DNA of 64,000 bases from Pseudomonadota bacterium (GTDB lineage: Bacteria > Pseudomonadota > Gammaproteobacteria > Pseudomonadales > Pseudohongiellaceae). The stretch's first letter is position 1; every line of letters begins with the position of its first letter. Below, piece after piece: positions 45,596 to 56,624 of this stretch. Under the pieces are notes generated by a model. It saw nothing but the letters and a program-made list of their open reading frames with translations. It was not told the DNA's origin and ran no database searches. The translations under genes were made by a program, and so were the position numbers. Where the stretch lies: NCBI GenBank assembly GCA_027621405.1, contig JAQCBT010000010.1, forward strand, positions 1 to 64,000, written 5' to 3'.

Positions 45596-46696
45596 TCAGG
45601 GGCTAATCAGGCGACTGTTAAGTTCAATGGGTTCAACACTATTAAGTATCACACCGTAGCTCATACGTTCGAATGTGCGATAAACCAACACCGTGCCAAT
45701 CTCGTCACCGGGCAATTCCAGCCGATCATTGCTAAATAATGCTCTAATGCGCTGCCTGAAGCTCATCCGCTCTCGCTCAATGCCATCTATAACCTCTGAA
45801 CCCTCCTTTACCACCGCCAGAACATCCCCAACAGCGAGATTATCGAAGGTGCCGAGATCGACAACAACGGTGTCCAGTTGTGAAGCCATAGTTTCATTAC
45901 CCAGGAATGCGAGCACATGCCCTTCGATTCCAGCTTGTGGTTCTGTTGGAAAGATTGTCGCCCCAATTGCCGACTCTTCCCGCACTAGTAAGCGGTCACC
46001 TACCCGAATCTCCTTGCTGCTGTTGTTTATTAGCAAGCGTCGCACTTCGCTCGATTCAACATCTGTAATACTGGCAAAGCCAAGGTATTCCAATTCCACC
46101 CCGAGATGGATGTCATCATCATCCGGATCCTCATGCTCCCGAAATGGGCGATACACTTCAAAAGATGTCGTGCCTATTGGCCACTGTCCTCGTGCAAAAA
46201 TCTCGTCTCCTGTGGCGATGGCCAGGTTATCGCCAAGGTTTTGCACAATGTAGGGTGCTGCTTGCAATAGCTCCTGGTTAATTATGCGATTGCGGGTAAA
46301 GCTATTTTCAATTGCCTCCAGGGGAATCGCTGGAATCGCACTCGAAAGAGTCTCTTCACGCATCACAGGTCCAAGGCGTGTTTCAGAGCGATCTCCACGT
46401 TGTACCAGTACCCTGGGAGCGCCATCTACATAACCGATTCGGAGCGTATCACCTGGATAGATGAAATCGGCATTGTCCAGGTATGGATCAGGGCGCCAAA
46501 CATCAGGCCATCTTTCTGGATCTTGGAGAAATTGGCCGGCAATTGTCCACAAACTGTCGCCATCTTGCACAGTGTAGGTATCTGGCCGATCGCTACGAAG
46601 CAATCCACCCTGGGCCAAGCTCAAACCATTGAAAAGCAGCAATGAGGCACAAAATACAATGGTGGATATTGCTTGTCTGTGTTCGATTTTCATCAA
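45596..46696 (-). CDS. LysM-domain protein, periplasmic
   Basis: 366 aa. A signal peptide (about 1-28, ending SLAQG) is followed by one LysM domain (about 40-90: YTVQDGDSLWTIAGQFLQDP, WPDVWRPDPYLDNADFIYPGD). The remainder (about 100-366) is a beta-rich region found in the LysM protein encoded beside dprA in many gammaproteobacteria; its function is not established. It probably binds peptidoglycan. It is divergent from def. Confidence 0.9.
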   Translation of the reverse strand: MMKIEHRQAISTIVFCASLLLFNGLSLAQGGLLRSDRPDTYTVQDGDSLWTIAGQFLQDPERWPDVWRPDPYLDNADFIYPGDTLRIGYVDGAPRVLVQRGDRSETRLGPVMREETLSSAIPAIPLEAIENSFTRNRIINQELLQAAPYIVQNLGDNLAIATGDEIFARGQWPIGTTSFEVYRPFREHEDPDDDDIHLGVELEYLGFASITDVESSEVRRLLINNSSKEIRVGDRLLVREESAIGATIFPTEPQAGIEGHVLAFLGNETMASQLDTVVVDLGTFDNLAVGDVLAVVKEGSEVIDGIERERMSFRQRIRALFSNDRLELPGDEIGTVLVYRTFERMSYGVILNSVEPIELNSRLISP

Positions 46697-46812
46697 TTAA
46701 TCTCTGCACTTACTGGCGGCGTAATGGTAGCAATACGGTATAATTATCACTAGCAACGGTTCTGGCACCGACGTTCTATTTTCTACTCTGTAGTGAGAGT
46801 AGTTTGAGACCT

Positions 46813-47319
46813 ATGGCACATCTTCAGATATTGGAATTCCCTGATCCCAGGCTGCGTAAAATAGCCAGCCCCGTAACTGTTTTCGACGAAAAGCTGGAAG
46901 TCTTGATCGAAGACATGTTTGAAACTATGTACGAGGCTCAGGGCATCGGTCTCGCTGCTACACAGGTCAATGTCCACCAACGGTTGCTAGTTATCGACGT
47001 ATCGGAGAACAAGGATAGTCCTCTTGTCTTTATTAATCCAAGATTCGAAGTAATCGAAGACGAACTATCGGAATATGATGAAGGCTGCCTGTCTGTTCCA
47101 GGTTTTTATGAAACGGTTTCCAGGCCTCGGAAGATTAAGATAATGGCTCTCGACAAGTCAGGAGCAGAATTCGAATTGGAAGCCGAGGGACTTCTAGCTA
47201 CTTGTATCCAGCATGAGATCGATCACCTGGACGGCAAACTCTTTGTCGATTATATAAGCCCACTCAAGCGGCAGCGCATCCGGCAAAAGCTGGAAAAAGA
47301 ACACCGGAAAACTGCATAG
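46813..47319 (+). CDS. def: Peptide deformylase
   Basis: 168 aa from the ATG at 46813; a TTG at 46804 would add three residues. Metal and active-site motifs [17 protein letters not shown] and QHEIDHLDG are intact. It removes the formyl group from new proteins. It ends four bases before fmt in the def-fmt-rsmB-trkA-trkH cluster. Confidence 0.97.
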   Translation: MAHLQILEFPDPRLRKIASPVTVFDEKLEVLIEDMFETMYEAQGIGLAATQVNVHQRLLVIDVSENKDSPLVFINPRFEVIEDELSEYDEGCLSVPGFYETVSRPRKIKIMALDKSGAEFELEAEGLLATCIQHEIDHLDGKLFVDYISPLKRQRIRQKLEKEHRKTA

Positions 47320-47323
47320 CTTC

Positions 47324-48283
47324 ATGTCTGACCTTCGCGTCTGCTTTGCCGGCACGCCACAATTCGCCGCCGATCATCTCTCATGTCTTTTGCAAGATAA
47401 GCAGCAAATTGTCTGCGTCTATACCCAGCCGGACAGACCCGCTGGGCGTGGTAAGCGCCTGCATGCCAGTCCAGTCAAAAACATTGCGCTGGAACATGGG
47501 CTGGATGTAAGGCAGCCATCAAGTTTGAAGGGCGAAGCAGCCCAGGAAGAGTTTCGACAGCTACGGCCCGATTTGCTGATCGTCGTTGCCTATGGACTCA
47601 TATTGCCGAAGACAATTCTTGAAGTTCCCAAGTTTGGCTGTATCAACGTTCACGCTTCTTTACTTCCGCGTTGGAGAGGTGCCGCGCCCATAGAACGCTC
47701 TCTGTTGGCTGGTGATAAGGAGACAGGTGTCACTATTATGCTCATGGATGAGGGGCTCGACACTGGCCCAATGCTGCATAAGCAATTAGTCACTATTGAA
47801 AAGTCTGACAACAGAGAAACCTTAACAAATAAGCTTTCTTTTGCGGGACAGAAAGCCTTGCTATACACATTACACAATCTGCCAGATCTAATTGAAACCA
47901 AGCAACAGCAAGATGATTCTCTCAGTACCTATGCTACGAAAATTGCAAAAGAGGAATCTGAACTGGATTGGACCCAGAAAGCAGAGGTTGTAAATAGGGT
48001 TGTACGCGCTAGCCTTGGGCGTATCCCAGCCTATTCATTTATCAATGGTGAGCGAGTTCGTATTCTCGCAGCACAAGTACTGGATGCTCAAGTGCACGTT
48101 GCGCCTGGTACGATACTTGGAGTCGAGCGTGAGGGAATTGATGTGGCCTGCGACAAATCAGTTCTCAGAGTTAAGCTGCTTCAATTACCTGGCAAGAATC
48201 CATGGTCGGCAGGTGATTTACTGAATTCCCGAAGCTCACTGCTAGCTACAGGTAAACAGTTCGGCAAACCCGGCCCGCAGTAA
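47324..48283 (+). CDS. fmt: Methionyl-tRNA formyltransferase
   Basis: 319 aa. Formyl-transfer domain with FAGTPQFAADHL, VYTQPDRPAGRGK, catalytic region NVHASLLPRWRGAAPI and DEGLDTGPML, then the C-terminal tRNA-binding barrel (about 210-315). It makes initiator fMet-tRNA. Its stop overlaps the rsmB start by one base. Confidence 0.97.
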   Translation: MSDLRVCFAGTPQFAADHLSCLLQDKQQIVCVYTQPDRPAGRGKRLHASPVKNIALEHGLDVRQPSSLKGEAAQEEFRQLRPDLLIVVAYGLILPKTILEVPKFGCINVHASLLPRWRGAAPIERSLLAGDKETGVTIMLMDEGLDTGPMLHKQLVTIEKSDNRETLTNKLSFAGQKALLYTLHNLPDLIETKQQQDDSLSTYATKIAKEESELDWTQKAEVVNRVVRASLGRIPAYSFINGERVRILAAQVLDAQVHVAPGTILGVEREGIDVACDKSVLRVKLLQLPGKNPWSAGDLLNSRSSLLATGKQFGKPGPQ

Positions 48284-49575
48284 TGCTCAATACGCGAGCC
48301 ATAGCAGCGAAGATTATTGCTCAGCTATTGATCGGCAAAGGTTCTCTCTCAACTTTGCTCTCCCCCCATCGCAATCGAGCCGACTATCAACTGTTGCAGG
48401 AAATCTGCTTCGGTAGTTGCCGCTGGTTTTATTCTTTAAAGCCAATCCTGGAAAATTATTTAAGCAAGCCAGTGAAAAGGAAAGACCAGGATGTTCTGGC
48501 CTTGCTTATGATCGGGCTCTATCAACTGTGCTATATGCGTATTCCTGATCACGCTGCGCTAAATGAAACCGTCGCTGCGGCGACTTCCCTCGGTAAGCCC
48601 TGGGCGCGAGGACTGGTCAACGCAGTATTGCGAAGCTATCTGCGGGATCATGATAGGGCTGACATTCAAGCTAGTACCGATCTGGGGACGAAATATTCCC
48701 ATCCCGCCTGGCTGGTGAATAGCTTGGCACATGCCTGGCCGGATCAGCTTGAGACAATATTGGCAGCCAACAATTTAAGGGCGCCCCTGACTCTGCGAGT
48801 CAATTCGCAGAAATCTCACAGGAATACGTACCTTGATACTCTCGCTCGGGCCGGGATACCTGCTCAACAGGGCGAGTTGGCTACTACTTCCATTGTGTTG
48901 CATAAACCAATAGATGTATTTGAACTCCCTGGCTTTGAAGAGGGACTTGTCAGTGTTCAAGATGAGGCTTCCCAACTCGTGGCCCCGCTGCTGCATCTCC
49001 AGGCCGGACATCGTGTCCTGGATGCCTGCGCCGCTCCGGGTGGTAAGACATGTCATATTCTGGAAAGTGAGCAAGGACTTACTTCGGTGCTAGCAATCGA
49101 TGTGTCAGAGCTACGATTGGAGAAGGTTAAAGAAAATTTGGACCGGCTCGACTTGCAGGCATCCTTGATCGCTGCGGATGCGGTGGAAACAGGATCGTGG
49201 TGGGATGGAGTTCATTTTGACCGAATATTGCTGGATGCTCCCTGCTCCGGATCTGGGGTAATCCGGCGCCATCCTGATATCAAGTTGCTGCTGCAACAAG
49301 AGGATATCCCTAAGCTGGTTTCACAACAGCTGAGCTTATTGAAAGCCCTGTGGCCTTGCCTCACCCAGGGTGGGCTATTGCTCTATACCACCTGCTCAGT
49401 CTTGCCGATGGAAAATAATGACGTCATATCATCATTCCTTGAACAAACACCTAGCGCTAAATATGAAGGCATAGCGGCCGATTGGGGAGTAGAATGCAGT
49501 AATGGAAGACAGCTCCTACCAGACGCAGCAAGCGGTCCGGATGGATTCTTTTTTTCCTTGCTTCGCAAACTCTAA
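48283..49575 (+). CDS. rsmB: 16S rRNA m5C967 methyltransferase
   Basis: 430 aa. NusB-like N-terminal domain (about 1-135), then a SAM-binding domain with ACAAPGGKTCHIL, the two cysteines in LDAPCSGSGV and LYTTCSV (catalytic and product-release), and RHPDIK. Length is normal. It follows fmt directly. Confidence 0.95.
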   Translation: MLNTRAIAAKIIAQLLIGKGSLSTLLSPHRNRADYQLLQEICFGSCRWFYSLKPILENYLSKPVKRKDQDVLALLMIGLYQLCYMRIPDHAALNETVAAATSLGKPWARGLVNAVLRSYLRDHDRADIQASTDLGTKYSHPAWLVNSLAHAWPDQLETILAANNLRAPLTLRVNSQKSHRNTYLDTLARAGIPAQQGELATTSIVLHKPIDVFELPGFEEGLVSVQDEASQLVAPLLHLQAGHRVLDACAAPGGKTCHILESEQGLTSVLAIDVSELRLEKVKENLDRLDLQASLIAADAVETGSWWDGVHFDRILLDAPCSGSGVIRRHPDIKLLLQQEDIPKLVSQQLSLLKALWPCLTQGGLLLYTTCSVLPMENNDVISSFLEQTPSAKYEGIAADWGVECSNGRQLLPDAASGPDGFFFSLLRKL

Positions 49576-49620
49576 ATGTCGTGCGTGACCATACGCTGAC
49601 CCAGTCCATAGCTCGACGAT

Positions 49621-50994
49621 ATGAAAATCATCATCCTAGGCGCTAACCAGGTAGGTAGTGCTCTTGCTGAAACTCTTTCCAAGGAAAAAAACGATATCAC
49701 CCTGGTGGATGAGAACAGTGAGCTACTGCGGGAGTTGAATGACAGTATTGATGTAAAGGTGACCGCAGGCGAACCCTCCCACCCAGCCACGCTTGAAGCT
49801 GCGGGGGCCCTGGATGCCGATATGCTAATAGCAGTTACCGATAGTGACGAGGCAAATATTGTCGCTTGCCGGGTCGCCTACACGGTGTTCAATATTACCA
49901 AGAAAATCTGTCGCATCCGCGCTTCCTCTTACACCGACCACAAGGAACTCTTTCAGTACGACAACGATGTGGTCGATGTCGTGGTCAGCCCCGAAGAAAT
50001 TGTCTCTGACTACATTACCCGACTGATCGACCTGCCCGGATCCTTGCAGGTTCTAGACTTCGCAGATGGCAAAGTGCAATTGGTTGCGGTAAAAGCTTTC
50101 TATGGGGGGCCCTTGGTTGGTCAGGAAATTCGGCTAATAAGACAGCATATGCCCGGTGTGGACACCCGAGTGGCAGCGATATTCCGGAAGGACCGCGCGA
50201 TCACACCGGAGGGCTCGACTGTAATCGAAGCTGACGATGAGGTTTTCTTTGTTGCAGCCCAGAACAATATTCGCGCCTGTATGGGAGAGCTACGCAGACT
50301 AGACCGTCCATACCGCAGATTGATTATAGCCGGGGGCGGTAAAATCGGGTTTCGCCTGGCGCAGAATATAGAAGACCGTTACCAGGTAAAGGTAATCGAA
50401 CAAGATGCGAAACGTGCAGCCTTTATTTCTGAACAACTGGATAAGGCTATCGTTCTCAATGGGGAAGCATCGCAGAGGGAGTTATTGATCGAGGAAAGCA
50501 TTGAAGATACAGATGTATTCCTCGCCCTCACCAATGATGATGAAGCAAATATCATGTCTTCCCTGCTTGCCAAAAGACTAGGCGCGAAAAAAGTAATGGC
50601 CATCATAAATAATCCAGCCTATGTGGACCTAGTACAGGGAGGCGACATAGATGTTGCCATCTCGCCACAGCTGGCGACTATTGGCAGCATGTTGACCCAT
50701 GTGCGTCGAGGAGATGTTGTTAACGTCCACTCACTTCGAAGAGGAGCTGCTGAAGCCATGGAAGCCATTGCTCATGGTGATAAGCACAGCTCAAAGGTTG
50801 TCGGTAAAACTGTAGAAGAGATTGATTTGCCGGAAGGCACAACTATCGGCGCTGTAGTTCGGGATGATGAAGTACTGATTGCCCACGATGACACCATCAT
50901 TCAAACCGATGATCACGTCATTCTCTTTTTAACCAATCGAAAGCACATACCAGCTGTCGAACGGCTTTTTGAAGTCGATCTGACCTACTTTTAG
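49621..50994 (+). CDS. trkA: Trk potassium uptake regulatory protein TrkA
   Basis: 457 aa made of two RCK modules, each with an N-terminal nucleotide-binding fold (MKIIILGANQVGSALAETL; RLIIAGGGKIGFRLAQNIE) and a C-terminal RCK_C half. It binds NAD(H) or ATP on the cytoplasmic face and gates TrkH. The trkH gene follows by 17 bases. Confidence 0.96.
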   Translation: MKIIILGANQVGSALAETLSKEKNDITLVDENSELLRELNDSIDVKVTAGEPSHPATLEAAGALDADMLIAVTDSDEANIVACRVAYTVFNITKKICRIRASSYTDHKELFQYDNDVVDVVVSPEEIVSDYITRLIDLPGSLQVLDFADGKVQLVAVKAFYGGPLVGQEIRLIRQHMPGVDTRVAAIFRKDRAITPEGSTVIEADDEVFFVAAQNNIRACMGELRRLDRPYRRLIIAGGGKIGFRLAQNIEDRYQVKVIEQDAKRAAFISEQLDKAIVLNGEASQRELLIEESIEDTDVFLALTNDDEANIMSSLLAKRLGAKKVMAIINNPAYVDLVQGGDIDVAISPQLATIGSMLTHVRRGDVVNVHSLRRGAAEAMEAIAHGDKHSSKVVGKTVEEIDLPEGTTIGAVVRDDEVLIAHDDTIIQTDDHVILFLTNRKHIPAVERLFEVDLTYF

Positions 50995-51011
50995 GCTAAC
51001 GGCTCAAGATC

Positions 51012-52475
51012 ATGCACATTACCATCGTTGCGAAAGTAATCGGCATGCTGCTGATGATTTTCAGTGTGCTAGGTAACTTCCCGCCCCTTCTCGTATCCTT
51101 AATCTACAAGGATGGTGTAGCTGATTCGTTTGCCTATTCAATGGCATGTATATTTATTGTAGGATTTTTGCTCTGGTCGATAACGGCACGCTACAAAAAA
51201 GAGCTGGGCAACCGCGATGGCTTTTTGGTTGTTACTCTGTTCTGGGCTGTACTGGGCACGGCGGGTTGCTTGCCACTGGTTCTATCGGACGCAGTTAATC
51301 TTTCACTGACAGACGCCGTATTCGAATCAATTTCCGGACTATCAACTACCGGCGCGACGGTTATATCCGGACTCGATCAATTGCCAAAGTCCATCCTGTT
51401 CTACCGACAGCTACTACAATGGCTCGGAGGAATGGGAATCATCGTGCTCGCTGTCGCCTTACTTCCTATGCTGGGGATTGGCGGTATGCAACTCTATAAA
51501 GCAGAGAGCCCCGGGCCAATTAAGGATAATAAACTCGTTCCACGCCTCGCGGAAACTGCAAAGAGCCTGTGGTATATCTACCTGTCACTTACGGTTGTGT
51601 GCGCGCTCGCGTACTGGGCGGCAGGCATGAGCCTGTTTGATGCCATATCCCATAGTTTTAGCACCATTGCAATTGGTGGCTTTTCAACACATGACGCAAG
51701 CCTGGGCTACTTCAACAACCCTCTTATCGAAGTGGTCGCCATAGTTTTTATGTTCATCGCGGGAATAAATTTTGCCCTGCATTTTCTTACCTGGAGTAAG
51801 AAGAAAGACACCGGGTTACGTCACTATTTTCAGGATCCGGAGTTTCTGTTTTATAGCTTCATCCTTTTACTGGTATCAACAGTTACAGTCTTCATACTTT
51901 ATATTTCCGAAATTTACGAAACCGCTTTCGAGTCTCTCATTAAAGGTACATTCCAGGTAGTATCATTCGCCACAACGACAGGTTTTACCACCGCCGACTT
52001 CAATTCCTGGCCACTCTTTCTTCCTTACGTTTTACTTTATGCCGCAATCATCGGAGCCTGTGCCGGCTCAACGGGTGGCGGCATGAAGGTAATTCGTATC
52101 TTGCTTATTTTTAAACAGGGTATTCGGGAAGTTCAGCGACTCATTCATCCTCGTGCCGTTATTCCTATCAAGCTTGGCAAGAAGGTAATGCCCGACAGAG
52201 TGATTGAATCTGTATGGGGATTTTTCGCGGTTTACGTGATGGCTTTTATGGCGATGCTGTTAGCATTGCTTGCCACGGGCCTGGATATTATAACTGCCTT
52301 CAGTGCTGTGGGTGCCTGTATTAATAACCTCGGCCCCGGCCTCGCTAATGTGGCGCAAAACTACGGAGAACTACCCAGCACAGCAAAATGGATACTCTGC
52401 TTCGCAATGTTATTGGGTCGCCTTGAAGTGTTTACTCTGCTGGTCTTGTTTAGTCCAATGTTCTGGAAGCGATAA
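51012..52475 (+). CDS. trkH: Trk potassium channel protein TrkH
   Basis: 487 aa, about twelve membrane segments. Selectivity-filter loops: ESISGLSTTGATVISGL, SFSTIAIGGFSTHD, SFATTTGFTTADF and AVGACINNLGPGL. It forms the potassium-conducting pore gated by TrkA. It ends 20 bases before a convergent acyltransferase gene. Confidence 0.96.
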   Translation: MHITIVAKVIGMLLMIFSVLGNFPPLLVSLIYKDGVADSFAYSMACIFIVGFLLWSITARYKKELGNRDGFLVVTLFWAVLGTAGCLPLVLSDAVNLSLTDAVFESISGLSTTGATVISGLDQLPKSILFYRQLLQWLGGMGIIVLAVALLPMLGIGGMQLYKAESPGPIKDNKLVPRLAETAKSLWYIYLSLTVVCALAYWAAGMSLFDAISHSFSTIAIGGFSTHDASLGYFNNPLIEVVAIVFMFIAGINFALHFLTWSKKKDTGLRHYFQDPEFLFYSFILLLVSTVTVFILYISEIYETAFESLIKGTFQVVSFATTTGFTTADFNSWPLFLPYVLLYAAIIGACAGSTGGGMKVIRILLIFKQGIREVQRLIHPRAVIPIKLGKKVMPDRVIESVWGFFAVYVMAFMAMLLALLATGLDIITAFSAVGACINNLGPGLANVAQNYGELPSTAKWILCFAMLLGRLEVFTLLVLFSPMFWKR

Positions 52476-52494
52476 TACTAGAGTTGGCGTTTCC

Positions 52495-53403
52495 TCAGGA
52501 GTAAAACTCGCTATTATCAGGCCTTCGTCTAAAGCGTTTGTATTCCCATTGGTACTGGCTAACAGCCTCGAGAACCGCATTCTCAACCGAGTTGTTGAGC
52601 CCTTGTACGGACTCTTCCAGGTTGCTGCTATATATCGCAGGGTCTGCCTCTCTAAATACAGCACAAAAGCCTTCACCTCTGCGTAATCTTCTTGCGTAAC
52701 CACAATAGACCTTGGCACCAGTGCGTTGTACTAGTTTACTAACAAGGGTCATGGTCAATGCGGGTTCCTCGAAGAAGTTTGCAAATACACCACTTTCATC
52801 TGCCGGCACCTGATCAGGAAGAATACCAACCATTTCGCCGTTCTTCAGAGCCGCCAGTAGCTGAGCAACGCCTCGTTTATTGGTTGGCGCCATTTTCACC
52901 CCGTTACGACTTCGCGCCTGGCGCAACAGGCGATCCAGCCCGTGGGATCGCGGTGGCTGGTACATGAAATTGGCCGCCACTCCTTCACTGGCAAAAAATC
53001 CAAAAACTTCCCAATTACTGAGGTGGGGAGCCAGCAGAATCACTCCTCTGTCTCCATCCACGTCTGCCCGATATTTATCGTAGCCTTCGTTGGATATGAT
53101 CAAGCCCAGGGTTTTTTCGATAGGTGCGATCCAAGCGATGCCCATTTCCAGAGCTGTACACGCTGTGTGGATAAGTGATTCCCTCGTTAATGCGAGGATT
53201 TCAGTTTTATCCTGGTTTGGAAAGCAAGTTTCCAGATTTCTCCGCGTAGTATTCCGTGCCCGATTGGGGATATGAGCCAACATCGTGCCCCAGAACCAGC
53301 CAAGCCCATGAAGCACCGGAAGTGGTAGCCAAGAGCAGATGGTAAGAGCCCCCTTTATCAGAAGGTAGCTGGGAGGTGTGACTGTAGAGGGCTGCAATTT
53401 CAA
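52495..53403 (-). CDS. Lipid A biosynthesis-type acyltransferase (LpxL/HtrB-like)
   Basis: 302 aa inner-membrane acyltransferase with one N-terminal hydrophobic segment. The HX4E catalytic motif is in APHLSNWEVFGFF, and the glycerol/phosphate block is GVKMAPTNKRGVAQLLAALKNGEMVGILPDQVPADE. Members add secondary acyl chains to lipid A. Which step it performs cannot be decided from sequence alone. It is divergent from glyQ. Confidence 0.88.
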   Translation of the reverse strand: MKLQPSTVTPPSYLLIKGALTICSWLPLPVLHGLGWFWGTMLAHIPNRARNTTRRNLETCFPNQDKTEILALTRESLIHTACTALEMGIAWIAPIEKTLGLIISNEGYDKYRADVDGDRGVILLAPHLSNWEVFGFFASEGVAANFMYQPPRSHGLDRLLRQARSRNGVKMAPTNKRGVAQLLAALKNGEMVGILPDQVPADESGVFANFFEEPALTMTLVSKLVQRTGAKVYCGYARRLRRGEGFCAVFREADPAIYSSNLEESVQGLNNSVENAVLEAVSQYQWEYKRFRRRPDNSEFYS

Positions 53404-53600
53404 CGATATGCCGATGCCAAACGAAAATTAGGCGATCTTTTGAGGCATTTTCCTGGATTAAAGGGTCAGGGGGCTAGTTTACACAATTGCCGGTCCTGGA
53501 GCTGCGCTCAGAATGTGAATCGGTCAAGCCCGCTTGCTAGATTACTCTCTAATAATCGAGGATAATTGCAGCCCCGCAATACAGGCATACCTCAGTAATT

Positions 53601-54536
53601 GTGACTCCTGGTAACGACGTTTCAACATTTCAAGGATTAATCCTTGCACTACAGCATTTCTGGGCAGAAAAAGGCTGCGTTGTCATGCAACCCCTCGATC
53701 TGGAAGTGGGCGCGGGTACTTTCCACCCAGCGACTTTCCTGCGGGCCATCGGCCCGGAGAGCTGGAATACCGCCTATGTTCAGCCCTGCCGCCGCCCAAC
53801 AGATGGTCGCTACGGCGAAAATCCTAACCGCTTACAGCATTATTACCAGTTTCAGGTGATTTTGAAGCCGTCTCCCAAGAATATTCAGGCTCTTTATCTC
53901 GAATCATTGGCAAACCTCGGAATAGATATGTCCATTCATGACATTCGATTCGTGGAGGATAACTGGGAATCCCCAACCCTTGGTGCCTGGGGATTAGGCT
54001 GGGAGGTATGGCTGAATGGTATGGAAGTAACCCAGTTTACCTACTTTCAGCAGGTTGGTGGGCTTGAATGCCATCCTGTGAGTGGTGAGATAACCTATGG
54101 CATCGAGCGAATTGCCATGTATCTTCAAGGTGTCGACAGTATCTATGACATCGTTTGGACGGATGGGCCGAATGGCAAAGTGACCTATGGCGACGTCTTC
54201 AAGCAAAATGAAGTGGAAATGTCTGCATTCAATTTCGAACATGCTGACACTGATTTACTATTTCGCTATTTCGACGAATGCGAAGCTCTGTGCAATACGC
54301 TTCTAGAGAAGCAGTTGGCCCTGCCCGCCTACGAACAGGTTTTGAAAGCCTCTCACTATTTCAATTTACTTGATGCACGCAATGCAATTTCAGTTACTGA
54401 AAGACAGCGCTTTATTTTGCGGGTTAGGAGTCTGGCCAGAGCTGTAGCAGAGGGATATTTTACCAGCCGAAAGGCTCTTGGTTTTCCTCTTGCGCCGGCG
54501 GAACTTCGTGACCAATACCTTAAAGAGAAAGACTAA
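53601..54536 (+). CDS. glyQ: Glycyl-tRNA synthetase alpha subunit
   Basis: 311 aa from a GTG at 53601. Strong family blocks: [54 protein letters not shown] and [20 protein letters not shown]. It forms the heterotetrameric synthetase with glyS, whose ATG overlaps the stop by one base. Confidence 0.97.
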   Translation: MTPGNDVSTFQGLILALQHFWAEKGCVVMQPLDLEVGAGTFHPATFLRAIGPESWNTAYVQPCRRPTDGRYGENPNRLQHYYQFQVILKPSPKNIQALYLESLANLGIDMSIHDIRFVEDNWESPTLGAWGLGWEVWLNGMEVTQFTYFQQVGGLECHPVSGEITYGIERIAMYLQGVDSIYDIVWTDGPNGKVTYGDVFKQNEVEMSAFNFEHADTDLLFRYFDECEALCNTLLEKQLALPAYEQVLKASHYFNLLDARNAISVTERQRFILRVRSLARAVAEGYFTSRKALGFPLAPAELRDQYLKEKD

Positions 54537-56614
54537 TGGTCGCCCGTGATTTACTCATCGAGATCGGCACCGAGGAATTGCCACCCAAGGCGTTGCCTGT
54601 ACTGTCGGCCGCACTGGCTGATTCCATGTCGAACCTTTTGGCCCAAGCCTCCCTCGAATTCGAATCAGTGAAGAAGTTCGCGTCTCCGAGACGCCTTGCA
54701 CTGCTGATAACTCACTTGCAGGAGACGCAACAGGATACCGAGCAGACCAGATTCGGACCCGCTGTTAACGTTGCCTTTCAGGAAAACGGTGAGCCCACCC
54801 CCGCGGCCCTTGGTTTTGCCTGCTCCTGTGGTGTTGAGGTAAGCGAACTGCAACGTAGTAACAAGGACGGTGTTGAAAAGCTCTGTTTTGTATTGAAAGA
54901 GAAAGGTAAAGCCGCTAACGAACTCATTCCGGGCATGCTTGAGCAAAGCCTGTCTCAGCTCCCGATTCCCAAGCGGATGCGATGGGGCAGCTCAAGAGCA
55001 GAGTTTGTACGCCCGGTTCACTGGTTAGTTGTATTATTCGGCGAAGAGGTTATCGACTGTGAGATCTTGGGTGTTACGTCAGGCCGTGAAACCTGGGGAC
55101 ACAGATTCCATCACAACAGCCCAATAGCTCTCGTCTCACCTGATGACTACGAGGCCAAACTTGAGAGCCCTGGTCTTGTAATCGCGGACTTCCACAAGCG
55201 CAAGTCATTGATCAAGCAACAGGTCGAGTCTGAAAGCGAAAAGCTTGGCGCATCACCCATTTACGATGATGCTCTTCTCGAAGAAGTAACAAGCCTGGTG
55301 GAGTATCCGGTGGCGCTAACTGGTGATTTCGAAGCAGAGTACCTGGAAGTTCCACAGGAAGCATTGATACTCACCATGCAAAAGAATCAGAAATGTTTCT
55401 GCCTTGTAGGGGACGATGGCAAGTTACTGCCCAAATTTATCACCATTTCCAATCTGATAAGCAAAGATCCCGCTCAAGTAGTGGAAGGGAATGAGCGTGT
55501 GATTCGGCCGCGCCTTGCAGATGCGCGTTTCTTTTTTGAAACGGACAAGCAAATTAGACTGGAGTCCCGGTGCGAGGGCTTGGGGAAACTGATTTTTCAG
55601 GAAAAGCTGGGCTCGGTTCTAGACAAATCGCGGCGAGTTGAGGTGCTCGCGAAAGACATCGCAGCCAAGCTTGGCGTAGATCAGGAGAGCTGTGGGCGCG
55701 CAGCCGTGCTGTCAAAATGCGATTTGCTTACAGCCATGGTAGGTGAGTTCGCAGATCTGCAAGGACTTATGGGTTATTACTATGCGCTCAACGATGGGGA
55801 AGACCCGAACGTAGCGGCAGCTCTCAACGAGCAGTACCAGCCTCGCTTTGCCGGTGATTCAGTACCCGGATCCGATGTTGGGGCTGTACTGGCTATCGCA
55901 GACAAATTAGATACGATGGTTGGGATGTTCGGAATAGAACAGCCACCTACCGGATCCAAGGATCCATTTGCGCTACGTCGGGCCGCTCTGGGCATTCTTC
56001 GCATAGCGACTGAGAGGTCCATGGCACTGGACCTCGCTGTTGCTATTAACACTTCTGTTAACACCTACTCTTACACAAGCCTTGCGCCTTCAACTGCGCA
56101 GGATGTATTTGAGTTTATTCTTGAGCGATTTAAAGCTTGGTACTTGGATGAGGGGATTGGACATGGTGAGTTTCAGTCGGTTTATGTATTAAGGCCCACA
56201 AAGCCACTTGACTTCCACAGGCGTGTACAAGCAGTTCAACTGTTCGCTAGATTGCCAGAGGCGGCTAACCTTGCGGCGGCTAATAAGCGCGTTTCAAACA
56301 TTTTAAGCAAGAATAATGGTTTGGATATTCCTGCTACCGTCAATGAATCTTTGTTAAGTGATAGCGAAGAAGTCCAACTTTATAGAGAACTTGCATCTAA
56401 AGAGTTAGAAGTGGCGCCTATAATAGATTCGGGAGACTATGCTGCAGCCTTGGCTTGCCTCACTTCACTGAAGATCACTGTCGATGCGTTCTTCGACAAA
56501 GTGTTGGTGATGGCAGACGACGAGTCTATTAAGAAGAACCGAATGGCATTACTCCAACGATTGCAATCCCTGTTCATACAAGTGGCGGATATCTCCTACC
56601 TACACCAATCCTGA
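54536..56614 (+). CDS. glyS: Glycyl-tRNA synthetase beta subunit
   Basis: 692 aa. The N-terminal LLIEIGTEELPPKALP motif and FASPRRLALLI are diagnostic. An HD-like central region and a C-terminal anticodon-binding helical domain (about 580-690) follow. Length is normal. It supplies tRNA binding to the alpha subunit. Confidence 0.97.
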   Translation: MVARDLLIEIGTEELPPKALPVLSAALADSMSNLLAQASLEFESVKKFASPRRLALLITHLQETQQDTEQTRFGPAVNVAFQENGEPTPAALGFACSCGVEVSELQRSNKDGVEKLCFVLKEKGKAANELIPGMLEQSLSQLPIPKRMRWGSSRAEFVRPVHWLVVLFGEEVIDCEILGVTSGRETWGHRFHHNSPIALVSPDDYEAKLESPGLVIADFHKRKSLIKQQVESESEKLGASPIYDDALLEEVTSLVEYPVALTGDFEAEYLEVPQEALILTMQKNQKCFCLVGDDGKLLPKFITISNLISKDPAQVVEGNERVIRPRLADARFFFETDKQIRLESRCEGLGKLIFQEKLGSVLDKSRRVEVLAKDIAAKLGVDQESCGRAAVLSKCDLLTAMVGEFADLQGLMGYYYALNDGEDPNVAAALNEQYQPRFAGDSVPGSDVGAVLAIADKLDTMVGMFGIEQPPTGSKDPFALRRAALGILRIATERSMALDLAVAINTSVNTYSYTSLAPSTAQDVFEFILERFKAWYLDEGIGHGEFQSVYVLRPTKPLDFHRRVQAVQLFARLPEAANLAAANKRVSNILSKNNGLDIPATVNESLLSDSEEVQLYRELASKELEVAPIIDSGDYAAALACLTSLKITVDAFFDKVLVMADDESIKKNRMALLQRLQSLFIQVADISYLHQS

Positions 56615-56624
56615 GACTCCGATC